64,000 bases of DNA from Nemophila menziesii (lineage: Eukaryota > Streptophyta > Magnoliopsida > Boraginales > Hydrophyllaceae): assembly GCA_029959085.1 (NCBI GenBank), contig JARWIR010000005.1:3164501-3228500 (forward strand). Reading direction: 5' to 3'. Made by a program: the position numbers and the translations under genes. Within the stretch, counting starts at the first letter, position 1. The number at the start of each line of letters is the position of its first letter. The notes under the pieces were generated by a model. The model made no database searches and had not been told where the DNA came from. It saw only the letters and a program-made list of their open reading frames with translations. Below, piece by piece: positions 25,107 to 38,739 of this stretch.

Positions 25107-25560
25107 ACTTAACTACAGTAAATGGGATAAATAACACACATTACAACAGTCAAATTCAGTTAATTATTTACACTAAATTGAACAACTCACAGTCAATACA
25201 CTAATAACAAGCTAGTAGTCAGTCCCATTTTCAGCTAATTTATCAAATTAACACTTAACTACAGTAAATGCGATAAATAACACACATTACAACAGTCAAA
25301 TTCAGTAACTAATTAGTTACACTTAATCCATGTGTTTATTACAGTTTCATTATGGAATTTGGTAAACCAAAATTCAGTAAATGGGACTTTATTACAGTTT
25401 CATGTGTTTATAACATTTACCACTAATTATCACACTGAATTCAAATTTTATATCAATTTAGTAAACCTAAATTGGACAACTAACACTCAATACAGTAATA
25501 TCAAGCTAGTATTAGTCCCGTTTCACCTAATTTATCAAGTCCCATTTCAGATTGTGCTAT
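25107..25560 (+). repeat. Tandem ~150-bp repeats upstream of the Ulp1-like gene (copy B)
   Basis: Copy of the block at 6925-7370 with minor differences. Confidence 0.75.
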
Positions 25561-26104
25561 ATCACGCATATATATAACAGTTTAAACCCTAGAAATCGGT
25601 TATAAGTAGCATGCATTGTTTTCACAAAGCTACTATTGTAATCGCCTAGATGAATAATAAACAAACAAACAAAAAACATCAGAAATTACCTGAAATCAGT
25701 AGAAAAAATAAGACGAAGCTAATGAAATGGGATCAAGTGAAACTAAAATGCATAGAAGCTAGATAATCAGTCGAAGCTATGCAATTTCGCTTTGATTTCA
25801 ACAGTCAAAGCTAACAGTCGAAGCTAAAACGCGTTTTTCAGTGAAGAATATCGAAGGTTTTTGTTGTGTGTTAGTGTGTGTTTTTTGCTGCGTGTTTAGT
25901 GAGTGTTGTGTGTGTGTATCCTTTTAACATGGGAGCTTAAGTGTTTTTCAGTTTTGAATATTATTTAATTTAAATGGAAAAATATCTAGTCTAAGAGAGC
26001 AATTAGTTGTCAAAGGTAAGGGCAGTATAGTAATGTTTTCCTCCAAATTATTGTATAATCTAAATGGGAAGATAGATGAGTATTTTAATTTAAGAGGGCA
26101 TTGA

Positions 26105-26729
26105 CCCTATCATAAATATATAATTACGAGTCGGTTTGTATCTTTTAGAAATAAATTCATGCAAACTCTGAAGGTGTATAAATTTTTCTTATAATATACG
26201 TGAATATAAAGATTATGAATCGACAATATCACAAAACGGTCTATCTTTATAAATAAGGAAATTTTGGTAACTTCCATTTGAATTTTGAATATGATCATGA
26301 TATTATAAATTAAGTAATATTTTGTTACTGAGGGTCATACGATCAAGATAAGAGGCCGCAATGTTTTTCTTCAATGTAATACGTGACTGACTCGTAATTA
26401 ATGAAAACCATATGTAAATAAAATCTAAGTGAATTTTGCTCATATACAATAACTGTATTGATTAATAATTGACGTTCATTTTTAATAAGTATATTGATTA
26501 GTGTTTTACTTATAAGAGAAACTTTAATAAGTTCCAATCTCTTAGCATAAGATAACATTTTATTACTACACTTATGGATACAATCACTAATATTATCTAC
26601 TAGCTTGCTAGTTTCTTAATACTTAATTTCTTGGAATTAAGTGGTACTCCAAGATACATGGTATTTTATCTTCCTTGATATTCAAAATTTTAGCCAAGTC
26701 CGTTTTAAGTGCTATCACCACGTATATTA
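26105..26729. other. AT-rich stretch, no recognisable gene (copy B)
   Basis: Counterpart of 7923-8584, with a short deletion near 26222 relative to it. No coding pattern is seen. Confidence 0.5.
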
Positions 26730-27586
26730 TGCAAACCTCTAAACATCCCGTTCATGTGTGTAAAGAAATTGATAAAATAAACTGGGATTTCGTGTGGGAA
26801 AGTGGAGATGAGACACGGAAAATCCATTGGATCTCGTAGGAAAAGTTATGTATATCGAAGAGAGATGGTGGTTTGGGATTTAGAGATACACGCACTTTTA
26901 ATAGGGCATTACTTGCGAAGCTAGGGTGGCGGATTCTTAAGTATGACAAGGCTTTGTGGGTTGTAGCGTTAAAAGGAAAGTATTTTAGTGATGGTTTTAT
27001 TCATCGAGGTTCGAAATCCTCCCGACTCTAGGGTGTGTAAAGGCTTATTAGAGGGTCGAGAAATTTTACTGAATGGTGTAGAGCAAGTTCAGAATGGGTT
27101 GGATATAGATTATAATTGGAAACTTGAAAATTTCGGCAAATTCTCGGTCAAGTCTGTGTATAACTCCACCCAACCCTTGGAGCTGGCGCCTTGGTTTAAT
27201 TGGGGTAGATTGTGGTCCTTGAAGTACCCTGAAAAAGTAAAGATGCTGATGTGGAGAGCTGTTAAAAGGAAAAGCTCCCTACTGCTGCTAACTTAAGTCG
27301 GCGCGGTGTTAACATTGACGCGGTTTGTACGGGCTGTAGTGACTGTGACGAGACGGAAATTCATCTATTCCGCGATTGTAGTAGGTATATTGGGCTATGG
27401 GAAGAATTAGAGTGCAGCAGGTCTGATGTGAATAATACTGATGGACTGGGCCTGGAAGATATACAAGAGGATGGGTTCGTTCTTGGATCAGCTCCTGGCC
27501 TTACACGGAACTCCACTGCTGTTCTTGGGTACTATCTATTCCACATAACTGATAGGTTAAAACTCGGGCGCAAAATACACTCCTAG
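26730..27586 (+). pseudogene. LINE reverse transcriptase and zf-RVT fragment, copy B
   Basis: Duplicate of 8585-9441 with the same frameshifts. The same 'GGLGFRDTRTFNRALL' and 'FSVKSVYN' blocks are present, so the decay predates the duplication. Confidence 0.85.
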
Positions 27587-27803
27587 AATATACTAGCTAG
27601 TAACGAATATAATAATGTATCATAGTTGCATTTATAAAATAATTTTGGTACTCCTGGTCCCGTGTAACTATTCAAAGTGATACTAACAAAATCAAACAAC
27701 ACAATAAATTAGACAACATTGACTATTGCACCAAAGGTAGGTCTAGCAGTATAGCACAATTTTTAGTAATATATTAATACATTTATGAGCCAAGAGAGTA
27801 GAG

Positions 27804-28505
27804 TCACGGAGCAGAAGAAGCCGTTTTCTTGAAATCAATCTTGTGCACCTTCACTTCTACATCAATGCTTGTACGCCTTGAATTGATGTGTGTGTCCGCT
27901 CACTAAAATGTCCACGTCTAGTTGCCTTTGAAGCATAGCCAATGATTCAAGGTCTCCCCATGGAATAACCTTCAAACAATTAATGTAGCTTCACTTACGA
28001 GAAAGAAAATCTGAAATAGAGTAAATCTGAAAATATTGAATGACATGGCATATACCAAGCTTAAATTGTCCTTATAGTGAGTGTTTTGTCTCTGGATAGT
28101 GAACATCCTCATCATATTCACCTCGAGTTATGTGTAAGCTTGGACATAAACTCTTTAGATAATCATGAACTTCCTGATATGGAGAAAATAGTCATAAATA
28201 TCAATGGATTTTATGTAACACATACTAAATGGAAAAAATTAATCCAAAACTGAATTACTAACACAAAATGGAAGCTAAATCCAAAACTGAATTACGCTAA
28301 CCAATATATCTATGAGAATAGCTAGAAAGATTAAATTCCCAAAAAAGTGATTTATTTGTTTAGTTTGATAGAAAGATTTCCAGTGCAAATAATATGCTGA
28401 ATTTTTCCAGGAACAAGCATGGACTTGAATTTTGCTGGTAAATCAGGTGCTCTGTGTGGGATATGAAGATCCCATATTGCCAACACTAACACTATTTTTT
28501 CCTCC
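27804..28505 (-). pseudogene. VPS29: VPS29 gene fragment, copy B
   Basis: Same three exon-like blocks, internal deletion and frameshift as the copy at 9659-10360. Nothing suggests it has regained coding ability. Confidence 0.85.
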
Positions 28506-29832
28506 TGCAAAAATTAAATCTAATGGTAGTGTCATAGATCTGCATCGGTAATTAGATTTTTTTCATTTTTTTCACTAAACTTTGGTGTAATGAGGCGATT
28601 ATGATGATAATTTAGCAAAAATAAATTACAAGAAGGAAATTACCTGGGTTAGATCGTGTTTTTCTCAGAGTAGCAGAGATTTGATTGAAAAATCACACGA
28701 TAAAACTATTTTTTTTATGAAATATAAGTTTTAATTTTGTTAATTCTTTCTTAATTTAGGAAATTTGATTTAAATTAAATTATACATATTATTAACGATT
28801 TTCAATTTAGGAAATGTGTTTTTTTTTAGGAAATGTGCTTTAAATAAAATGTGCTACTTTTCATTTTAAATTTAAATTTGATTTAATTATATTTTTGATA
28901 TAAGTCTAGTGAATAATTATGACATCAGTGACATGTATAATGGTTAAATTATTGTGAATATTTATTAAAGTTCATAAATATTGATATTATGATATAAATC
29001 TAGAGGATAATTATGACATGTAAAATGGTCAAACTATTCTGAATATTTATTGATGTCCATAAATGACTACAGGTTGTGCTGAGATATCTTACATTAATAT
29101 TGGAGTTAATACTTTGACAAGGTTGTTGGTGGTTTCAGGTTTGAAGGTTTTGAAAATACTTTTTACATTTTCTACTGCGAAAATACTATTGGGTGATGGT
29201 AACATAGATAAGTACTAGAGTTGAGCAAATAAAAGTATAAAATCGATCCTAACAAGAAAATTAAACAGTCAAACATAAAACCAAGAAAAAAATTCGGTTT
29301 TATTCAATTTTGTTTGATCGTGCAATGTAAAACCGAAATAAAATATTGAATTTATGAACCAAAATGAAAACCAGATCTAAAAAGCTGAACCAGACCTCTT
29401 GTATAATATGATTTTGTTTTACATAACTATTAAAAAGGGATTCTTAATAAGAATGAATATGGTTTCTTTTGATCCACATCAAATACGATCCACATGTATA
29501 ACACTTTCTTTTGTCAAATATTATCACTAAGAATGAATATGGTTTCTGTCTGATTGGATTTTATTTTTTTTATTTTGCTTTTTATTACCATTGAGGACCC
29601 TAAAAGTTTGTTATTTTTTTCATTCCAATTTATTTCGTCTTTGCTTTTATAAGTTGTTTTTTAATATTTAATTTTCCTTTTAAAATGATTATTATTAACT
29701 ATAGGTACCTGTATTATGCAAAATTACACATTATCATGCAAAATATCATACATATATAAAGCAAGCAGAAAGTTCATACAGACAAAGTTTTGATATTTAA
29801 AAGCATAATCTAAACTAAGCATCTCTACATGC
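28506..29832. other. AT-rich intergenic sequence (copy B)
   Basis: Counterpart of 10361-11686. No gene is recognised. Confidence 0.5.
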
Positions 29833-32800
29833 CTAGGGATGCTGAGGAGTGCCACTGGGTCGGGCGGACCGATAAAGCACTCCTGTCCTTATCGGAGTAA
29901 TCGCTGGATTTCTTCCTTGTTGCATATTTCCCATATGTGAGCGGCTTGACCCACCTTGATTAGCTGGTGGGGACGGCTGGTATTCCGGATTATCAGCTGC
30001 CAAGTCTGCATAATTCTCCAGGGATTCCAACTCCCTTAAAACCTGGCTCATATAGGGACGGTTCTTTGGTTCCGGCTGGACACATTTATATGCCAGCTTA
30101 GCCACCTTGAGCACGGCGGTTATTGGGTACTGACCCTGTAGAGAAGGATCAACAAGTTGTTGGCACCTCGGCCAACCATTAAACAAAAACCTTGGATACT
30201 GTACAAGGTTTTTAATGTCGCGGTTTCTATCATACGACCTCTTCCCGGTGATAAGCTCCAGCAGTACAACACCAAAGCTGAAGACGTCGCTTTTTACAGT
30301 TAGATGTCCTGCACGTCATTAGATTAAGTCAGTAACAACATCTAATCAATATACGAAGTATAAATTCAAATATATTATTATAGAATCAGCAAAATATTCA
30401 TATAAATAAAATAAAATAAAGCCTAAAAAGATAACTATTGAGAGTAAACTCAAGTACTTTTTTTTCATTTTAATAAAAAAATAATCATAGCTTGTTGAAT
30501 TTAATGTTTTGGTCTTTGTTAAATAATACAGTACTTTACATAATATAAGGAACTATAATGCCATATTTTACAAAATATAAGGATCTAGTGTGCAATTAAC
30601 TCAAAAAATGGAGGCAACTCCATTTTTTTATAAATTGCACTTATGTCCCTATATTATGAAAGGATTACACTACATTCCCCTATACTATGCAAAAATGAAC
30701 AGGAGTTCCCTATGTAACCAAACAAATGCACAATAGGTCTTGGTATTATGCAAAGTATGCAATATATCCCATGTATTATGTAAAAATGACACTATAGAAA
30801 CATGCAGTAACAAATTGAAAAAAACATTTACCTGTACGAGCATAGTGAGGGTCAACATATCCTAGAGTCCCCATCACTTTGGTCTTCACATAAGGCGCAT
30901 TACCCGTAGGTCCCTCAGTTGCAAGCCCGAAGTCTGAGAGCTTCGCATTCCAATTCTGTGAACACCAGAATAAGGAAAACAACTTAATATATAGGGACCC
31001 GTAGTGCAAGTAAATAATAAAGTATGAGTTATAGTTATATACCTGATCGATCAGCACATTAGACGCCTTAAAATCCCGGAATACAATTGGCCTTCTCGCC
31101 TGTTCGTGGAGGAAGACGAGACCTCTCGCCGCCTCCACAGCAATCTTCATGCGGAGATGCCACACCAAAACTCCCTGCACTCCTGAAACACGAGACAGAT
31201 TTTATAACACATTTCAAACAAAAGAAAAAGTTAATTTCACGTCCTTGTATTTTGAAAAAAACAATCACTCTATACTCAATGGCGGATTCAAAAGATGTAT
31301 GAGTAAAAATCGTGAATCTACCCTCTAATTTTAGGTACCTTAGTTAAATTTTTATTAAATTTCACCATAAGTTCCTATATTACTCAAAATAATCTTAAGA
31401 ATTTTTTTCTAATTAAAGGTAAAAATAAACTTGACTGTTTTTGACAAGTTTAGGAGGCTCGTAAGTGAAATTTTTCAAAATTTAAGCTAGCTATTTTTTG
31501 TTTAAAATAGGGGTAAAATTTGTATTTTTCAAAATATTTATTAAAAAAGACATAGTCAAATAGACAAAGAAAATTATAGTTACTCCTGAAAAGGTGGTCT
31601 TCGAGACTGCCACGGTCCATAAATTCATAGACGAGAGCCCGCGTTTGGCCCTCGTTGCAATGACCGTGGAGTCGTATTACATGTGGGTGGTGGAGCTCCC
31701 CTAGTAAATCAACCTCCACCTGCAAAATTTATTAAAAAAGAGATAAATTTAGTTATATAATCGAGACATTTAATTAAAAATATAAAAATAAAAAACTTAC
31801 TTGCCACTCCCTGTCGCCCTGGACCCCTTGTGGATTCAGTATTTTTACAGCTACTTGAGCTACTCCGCTTGAAGTGGGCCCTCGGTGAGATATCCACCCT
31901 TTGAAAACTCTGCCGAAACCGCCCTCGCCTAAAATAAGGTTACGCTGAAATGATTTGGTGGCTATATTGAGCTCCTCTACGGTGAATTCTCGGAGCTGAG
32001 GAGCAATGTTGAGTTGCACGAGCGCGCGAGAGGTTGACGCTATGTTCGCTTGGAGGCTTGGGCGTGGGCCCGGTGTGGCGGAGGTAGCTGAGTGGAAGGC
32101 CAACGGGCTTGGAGTTGCCACGTAATGTGGCACAGGGGTTGCCGCGTAACGTGGCACAGGGGTTGCCGATGGCAAGCTCTGAGCTGTTGATCATATAAAC
32201 GTATGAATTAATCATGTTGTATAAAAACCATCAATATGATATATTGCAAATATATAAAAACTATTTGCATATTTGTCTGAAAAATATGCAAAAAACAAAT
32301 ATGCAAAAAACTTGTCAAAGAAATGAACTTATTTAAACAAATATGTGTATTATTGGTCTTGAATACTAGATTAGTGCTTGTGAATTGTTTTCAAACAAGT
32401 AAGAGTTGAGTTCAAGGTCCGAGCAAAAATTGCAGTATAGCCCCTTATATTAGGTAGAAAATGCCTTATAGTCCGTTATATCATGCAAAAACCAAGTGTG
32501 GAGCGTGTGAAAGAAATTTCAGGGGTGAAGTCAGGAATTTTAATTTGGGGGAGGGGCATCTTCACCATTTTATTTTATTTTTGATTACACAGGAGGCCCA
32601 GGGACAATTGGGCAATAGCCCAAAAATATCAAAGATTAATAAAAAAACATCATAAATCAGTCCCGAGTTGTAGACAACTCGCAGTGTCTTCCACACCATC
32701 CGATCTCTAGTCAATATACTCCAAATTCCATTAGGTGGATCTTCAAGCAATGTATATTCCTCAATCCCAGTCAAACCTGTCTGAGCTAGCCAATCCGCAC

Positions 32801-34319
32801 AATAGTTAGCTTCTCTGTAAATACCCTTCAATATGATGCCCGGATTCCGTGCCAAAATCGAACGAATAATACTTATCCAAAAAGCCCTGGAACCTCTGCC
32901 TTCCTCCACTTTTTGTATTGTGTCAATAGCCTCCCAAGAATCCACATCCACCATTACTTCCTTAAACCCCATCTCCTCTGCTAATCGAAGCCCCTTGCAA
33001 AGTGTTATGAACTCTATAATTACCGTAGTTTCCTGCCCAATCTTCATGCTAAAACCCCTTCTCCATTCACCATTATGATCCCGAATGACTCCTCCACCCC
33101 CACCTGCTCTACATCCTCGATTATAGCTCCCATCTTCACCATTTTATTGAGGTAATTGCACTATAGGTTCCTACGGATTTTTTTTCTTTTTTTGGAAAAG
33201 GAGAATGGATAAATGAGTTCAATGTAATGCCCGTTTAGCATAGGTTCCTATATAAGGAAAAAAATTGCACTATATGTTCCTAAATTATGTAAAAATATAA
33301 TGTATGTTTTTATATTTATCTTTTGAATTAGTTAATAGCTATGTTATACACTTATTCAATATTGTATAAATAACAAATATTTGTATAAATAAATCAAATT
33401 AAATCTGAAAAAGGTAATATAATAGACGTGGTGATAATTGATAAGTTCAAAAAAAAAACATAATCGTCCTAAAGAATTCTTATACGTTAAGAACAACTTT
33501 AGAATGATTTTAAATATGTTGTCGGGCGAGTGTAAGTTCAAAAAAATCGAGAAATGAATATAAAGAATTAATAAATTAAAACATTAGGATATTTAACAAA
33601 ACTATGAAGTTACAAAAATAGGTGGAGTCCATAAGGATCAAATATAATAATTTTAGGATTATTTTTAATAATAGGGAATTAAGTGTAAGTTTAAGTGCCC
33701 GTTTGGGATTGCTTTTCAAAATAATCACTTGAAGTGATTTTAGATCTATAAAAATATTTTAGACTCTTAAAATCACTTTAAGAAAAACCACTAGATAAGT
33801 GATTATTAAAATAATCACTTAAAGTGATTTTGGATGTCAACATATTTTTAAATTACTTTTACAAATATTTTAATTTAAATCAAAAAGCGTTTTTAACTCT
33901 AAATTAATCAATTCCAAACGGGCACTAAAGATGAATAATGATTTTTCATAAATTAGAAAAAAGGCGTCTGAAGTATAAATAATGAAAACAAAAGAGGACT
34001 CTAGGTAATTTCTATAAATCAAGTAAATTGGGTCAGATTTATGCTTAAAATTTCTAAATTCGATCGAGAAATGCAAAAAAAAAAAATGTATTTCAACCGA
34101 TTTAATTTTCTACAAATACATGATTTATTTCAAAAAAAAAAGACTTCAAATAATATACACTTACAACAATAAATAATAATTATTTTTCAATTATCATTTC
34201 AAACTTATTAAACAAAAAAAAGTTGTTGAGATTTTTGACATACCTTCTTTAAAGTCCAGAGACGATGGTCGGATACAACTGGGAAGGAACTTGGATTTGA
34301 TGAGCCCCCATCGGCTCAT
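29833..34319 (-). CDS. Receptor-like cytoplasmic kinase, RLCK-VII/PBS1-like, copy 2
   Basis: Exons are 34244-34319, 31801-32183, 31584-31719, 31043-31182, 30832-30955 and 29833-30308. All splice borders seen in copy 1 are kept and no stop or frameshift is visible, giving 444 residues. The glycine loop, VAVK Lys, FRDFK, DFG and the unusual DPH in place of APE are unchanged. One distinctive change lies in exon 1: GGT to AGT makes 'FLPSCI' instead of 'FLPGCI', next to the putative palmitoylated Cys. Intron 1 (32184-34243) contains the LINE RNase H fragment and a complete MITE. The TATA-like TATAAAAATA lies about 50 bases upstream of the ATG. Confidence 0.87.
32540..33147 (-). pseudogene. LINE RNase H-like fragment in kinase intron 1, copy 2
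   Basis: Counterpart of 14394-15000 with several substitutions, for example '[12 protein letters not shown]' and '[11 protein letters not shown]'. It is open over most of its length but has no reverse transcriptase attached. Confidence 0.8.
33695..33925. mobile_element. Complete Tourist-like (PIF/Harbinger) MITE in intron 1, copy 2
   Basis: A 231-bp element has 12-bp terminal inverted repeats, GTGCCCGTTTGG and CCAAACGGGCAC. It is flanked by TAA on both sides (33692-33694 and 33926-33928), as expected for PIF/Harbinger-type insertion. The interior contains the palindromic AATCACTT...AAGTGATT. Copies 1 and 3 have lost the left 106 bp. Confidence 0.8.
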
Positions 34320-34998
34320 CCTTCGTTCCTCCCCTCTTCTTCTCGATGGTCCACAATCAATCATTATTTTTATAAAAATCGAAACTTAACTTTAAATTAA
34401 AAAATAACTCAATCGGAAAGATCTGTAACCCAAATTCATTAAATTAAAGAAAAAGATTCAAACTAGATTGAGTTTAATGGATCTTAAAAAAGGAATTTGG
34501 AAAATTTATAAAGAATGTTAGAACTTTTAAATTTTTCGAAACAAGATATTTATATTACATAAGGAGATAGAATTGATGTTTTATTGGTGAATATATTAAT
34601 ATGAGTCAATGAACATACTTGAATGCATTTTATAGCAAGGCCAAAACAATTATAGATTTTTTAATTTCTTTTTTAATTGAATGTAATTGTCTTGAAATTG
34701 ATTGGTTTAGTAGTAAACTTTGGATCGATGAAGTGTTTTGTATTTACTTTTTTTGTTTTTTAATCTTCTTGTTCACACCCACCCATAACTCCAAGAACCC
34801 ACCCTACCTATCTCTATATTTATTTTCAACTTTTAATAAATAAAAATCAACTCAATCAAAAAGAAAATTACAAGTGTACACGTTAATTAAAAGTACATAA
34901 CTCATTTGATTAAAATAAAGAATAAGCACAAAATATAATATTCAATCACTTTCATTCGAAAAATTATCAATCTCAATTTGATTAAGATAAAAAATAGA

Positions 34999-35711
34999 TC
35001 GACTTGACTAAAACTTCAAAAAATGGATGTTGAAAATTTATAAAAGAATGTTGAACCTTTAAATTTATCGAAATAATAAGCTACTCAATAAATTATGTAC
35101 TGGATATATATTATTTAAGGAGATAAGTATAGGTGGAATAGTCAAAATCACGTATTTGGGAGAATATATAGAGTATTATGTGGATAAATGCTACACTAAA
35201 AAATGCGTATATAAGCGTCTGTGAACCCGTGGTAATACCCGCCAATGGTATAGCATTGTGGCATGTTTCTAAACATCAACATTTGAAATCACCCAAGTCT
35301 CTTAAAGTTCTCAAAGACCTAAGACAAAGAGAAGAAGAGAGCCCGGAGAAGGCCGCACTGGAGCATTACCTCAACTACCCACAAGTATTCTAAGGTGTAC
35401 AAATCCAATACTTATAGTTAGGTGTTTCAAGTGAAATAAACAAGACATATAAGAGAACTTGTAAGGAGGTTGTTCATGATAAAAGTTTGGGTAACAAAGA
35501 AAGGGTTTATGATGAGTTATTTGAGGGTGGGAATGAAAACATACGCAATTTTGCTTCGACACAATCTACTATATTTTAGGGTAGTAATGAAAACACAAGA
35601 TTCTATGTTCCAACACACGATTAAATGGATGACTTTCAGATTTTAGGAGGTACAAGTGATATGCTAGGTGGTCGGAACGATCAAGACTTCAAATCATTCC
35701 TTGATAATCAC
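34999..35711 (+). pseudogene. Degenerate MULE 5' module, copy B (truncated by deletion)
   Basis: Matches 16749-17470 and stops abruptly at TTGATAATCACATGT, where sequence equivalent to the inside of the LINE fragment begins. An extra in-frame stop (TTTTAGGG for TTTGAGGG) is seen near 35576. Confidence 0.55.
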
Positions 35712-36050
35712 ATGTGGAGAGCTGTTAAAAAAAAAAGCTCCCTACTGCTGCTAACTTAAGTCGGCGCGGTGTTAACATTGACCCGGTTTGTACGGGCTGT
35801 AGTGACTGTGACGAGACGGAAATTCATCTATTCCGCGATTGTAGTAGGTATATTGGGCTATGGGAAGAATTAGAGTGCAGCAGGTCTGATGTGAATAATA
35901 CTGATGGACTGGGCCTGGAAGATATACAAGAGGATGGGTTCGTTCTTGGATCAGCTCCTGGCCTTACACGGAACTCCACTGCTGTTCTTGGGTACTATCT
36001 ATTCCACATAACTGATAGGTTAAAACTCGGGCCCAAAATACACTCCTAGA
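35712..36050 (+). pseudogene. LINE zf-RVT tail fragment, copy C (5' part deleted)
   Basis: Starts inside the zf-RVT region at 'MWRAVKR', equivalent to about 9108, and runs to the same end as copies A and B. The upstream reverse transcriptase part is absent because of the deletion joining it to the MULE module. Confidence 0.8.
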
Positions 36051-36266
36051 ATATACTAGCTAGTAACGAATATAATAATGTATCATAGTTGCATTTATAA
36101 AATAATTTTGGTACTCCTGGTCCCGTGTAACTATTCAAAGTGATACTAACAAAATCAAACAACACAATAAATTAGACAACATTGACTATTGCACCAAAGG
36201 TAGGTGTAGCAGTATAGCACAATTTTTAGTAATATATTAATACATTTATGAGCCAAGAGAGTAGAG

Positions 36267-36976
36267 TCACGGAGCAGAAGAAGCCGTTTTCTTGAAATCA
36301 ATCTTGTGCACCTTCACTTCTACATCAATGCTTGTACGCCTTGAATTGATGTGTGTGTCCGCTCACTAAAAAGTCCACGTCTAGTTGCCTTTGAAGCATA
36401 GCCAATGATTCAAGGTCTCCCCATGGAATAACCTTCAAACAATTAATGTAGCTTCACTTACGAGAAAGAAAATCTGAAATAGAGTAAATCTGAAGATATT
36501 GAATGACATGGCATATACCAAGCTTAAATTGTCCTTATAGTGAGTGTTTTGTCTCTGGATAGTGAACATCCTCATCATATTCACCTCGAGTTATGTGTAA
36601 GCTTGGACATAAACTCTTTAGATAATCATGAACTTCCTGATATGGAGAAAATAGTCATAAATATCAATGGATTTTATGTAACACATACTAAATGGAAAAA
36701 ATTAATCCAAAACTGAATTACTAACACAAAATGGAAGCTAAATCCAAAACTGAATTACGCTAAACCAATATATCTATGAGATAAACTAATAGCTAGAAAG
36801 ATTAAATTCCCAAAAAAGTGATTTATTTGTTTAGTTTGATAGAAAGATTTCCAGTGCAAATAATATGTTGAATTTTTCCAGGAACAAGCATGGACTTGAA
36901 TTTTGCTGGTAAATCAGGTGCTCTGTGTGGGATATGAAGATCCCATATTGCCAACACTAACACTATTTTTTCCTCC
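36267..36976 (-). pseudogene. VPS29: VPS29 gene fragment, copy C
   Basis: Third copy of the same broken VPS29 fragment, with the same internal deletion and frameshift. It has small private indels in the introns (for example near 36763 and 36785). Confidence 0.85.
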
Positions 36977-38150
36977 TGCAAAAATTAAATCTAATGGTAG
37001 TGTCATAGATCTGCATCGGTAATTAGATTTTTTTCATTTTTTTCACTAAACTTTGGTGTAATTAATGAGGCGATTATGACGATAATTTAGCAAAAATAAA
37101 TTACAAGAGGGAAATTACCTGGGTTAGATCGTGTTTTTCTCAGGGTAGCAAAGATTTGATTGAAAAATCACACGATAAAATTATTTTTTTTATGAAATAT
37201 AAGTTTTAATTTTGTTAATTCTTTCTTAATTTAGGAAATTTGATTTAAATTAAATTATATATATTATTAACGATTTTCAATTTAGGAAATGTGTTTTTTT
37301 TTTTAGGAAATGTGCTACTTTTCATTTTAAATTTAAATTTGATTTAATTATATTTTTGATATAAGTCTAGTGAATAATTATGACCTAAGTGACATGTATA
37401 ATGGTTAAATTATTGTGAATATTTATTAAAGTTCATAAATATTGATATTATGATATAAATCTAGAGGATAATTATGACATGTAAAATGGTCAAACTATTT
37501 TGAATATTTATTGATGTCCATAAATGACTACAGGTTGTGTTGAGATATCTTACATTAATATTGGAATTAATACTTTGACGAGGTTGTTGGTGGTTTCAGG
37601 TTTGAAGGTTTTGAAAATGCTTTTTACATTTTCTACTGCGAAAATACTATTGGGTGATGGTAACATAGATAAGTACTAGAGTTGAGCAAATAAAAGTATA
37701 AAATCGATCCTAACATGAAAATTAAACAGTCAAACATAAAACCAAGAAAAAAATTCGGTTTTATTCAGTTTTGTTTGATCGTGCAATGTAAAACCGAAAT
37801 AAAATATTGAATTTATGAACCAAAATGAAAACCAGATCTAAAAAGCTGAACCAGACCTCTTTTATAATATGATTTTGTTTTACATAACTATTAAAAAGGG
37901 ATTCTTAATAAGAATGAATATGGTTTCTTTTGATCCACATCAAATACGATCCACATGTATAACACTTTCTTTTGTCAAATATTATCACTAAGAATGAATA
38001 TGGTTTCTGTCTGATTGGATTTTATTTTTTTTATTTTGCTTTTTATTACCATTGAGGACCCTAAAAGTTTGTTATTTTTTTCATTCCAATTTATTTCGTC
38101 TTTGCTTTTATAAGTTGTTTTTTAATATTTAATTTTCCTTTTAAAATGAT
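36977..38150. other. AT-rich intergenic sequence (copy C)
   Basis: Counterpart of 10361-11540, with a short internal deletion near 37313. No gene is recognised. Confidence 0.5.
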
Positions 38151-38429
38151 TATTATTAAGGGTGATTGACTGGAAGAGTCCACAGACTATTGTCAGTTGC
38201 CCATCAGGTCCATCCCACCGAAAATGTCTGGATTGCCCTTTTGCTCCATTAATATTTTTTGACTTACCAAAACTAATTTCCTAATTATATGCAATCAATC
38301 AATTAATTGAAAAACAAAAAGAGAAAAACATTAAATTAAAGTACAAAAAAAACTAATAAAACGAATAAATGATTATATATATTTTTCTTTAATATTTGCG
38401 TAGTAATTACAAAATAAATTGCACCCGTA

Positions 38430-38695
38430 ATTACAAACCACCGATATTAACTAGCACACCGCTGATATTAACTAGCACACCACTGATATTCAACATGTAA
38501 CCCATCAGAAATGTGCAGTATATCCACACGTAACCCATTAGTACAAACCACCGATATTAACTAGCACACCGCTGATATTCCACACGTAACCCATCAGAAA
38601 TGGTGCAGTGTGTCCACACATAACCCATCAGTACAAACCACCGATACTAACTAACACACCACTGATATTCCACACGTAACCCATCAGAAACGTGC
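38430..38695. repeat. Tandem repeats inside the Pack-MULE-like element
   Basis: The motifs ACAAACCACCGATATTAACT, CACACCGCTGATATT and CACGTAACCCATCAGAAA recur about three times with a period near 100 bp. They lie between the left end and the captured gene. Confidence 0.8.
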
Positions 38696-38739
38696 ACTCC
38701 ATCAATAGACAGCCTGGTCCACCTTTCAAGCCCTCCTAC

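Noticed and set aside
1..36000. Duplication as a pure assembly artefact
   Set aside because: The units carry private SNPs, indels, a deletion and insertions with target duplications, so they are distinct loci. The exact copy number still needs long reads.
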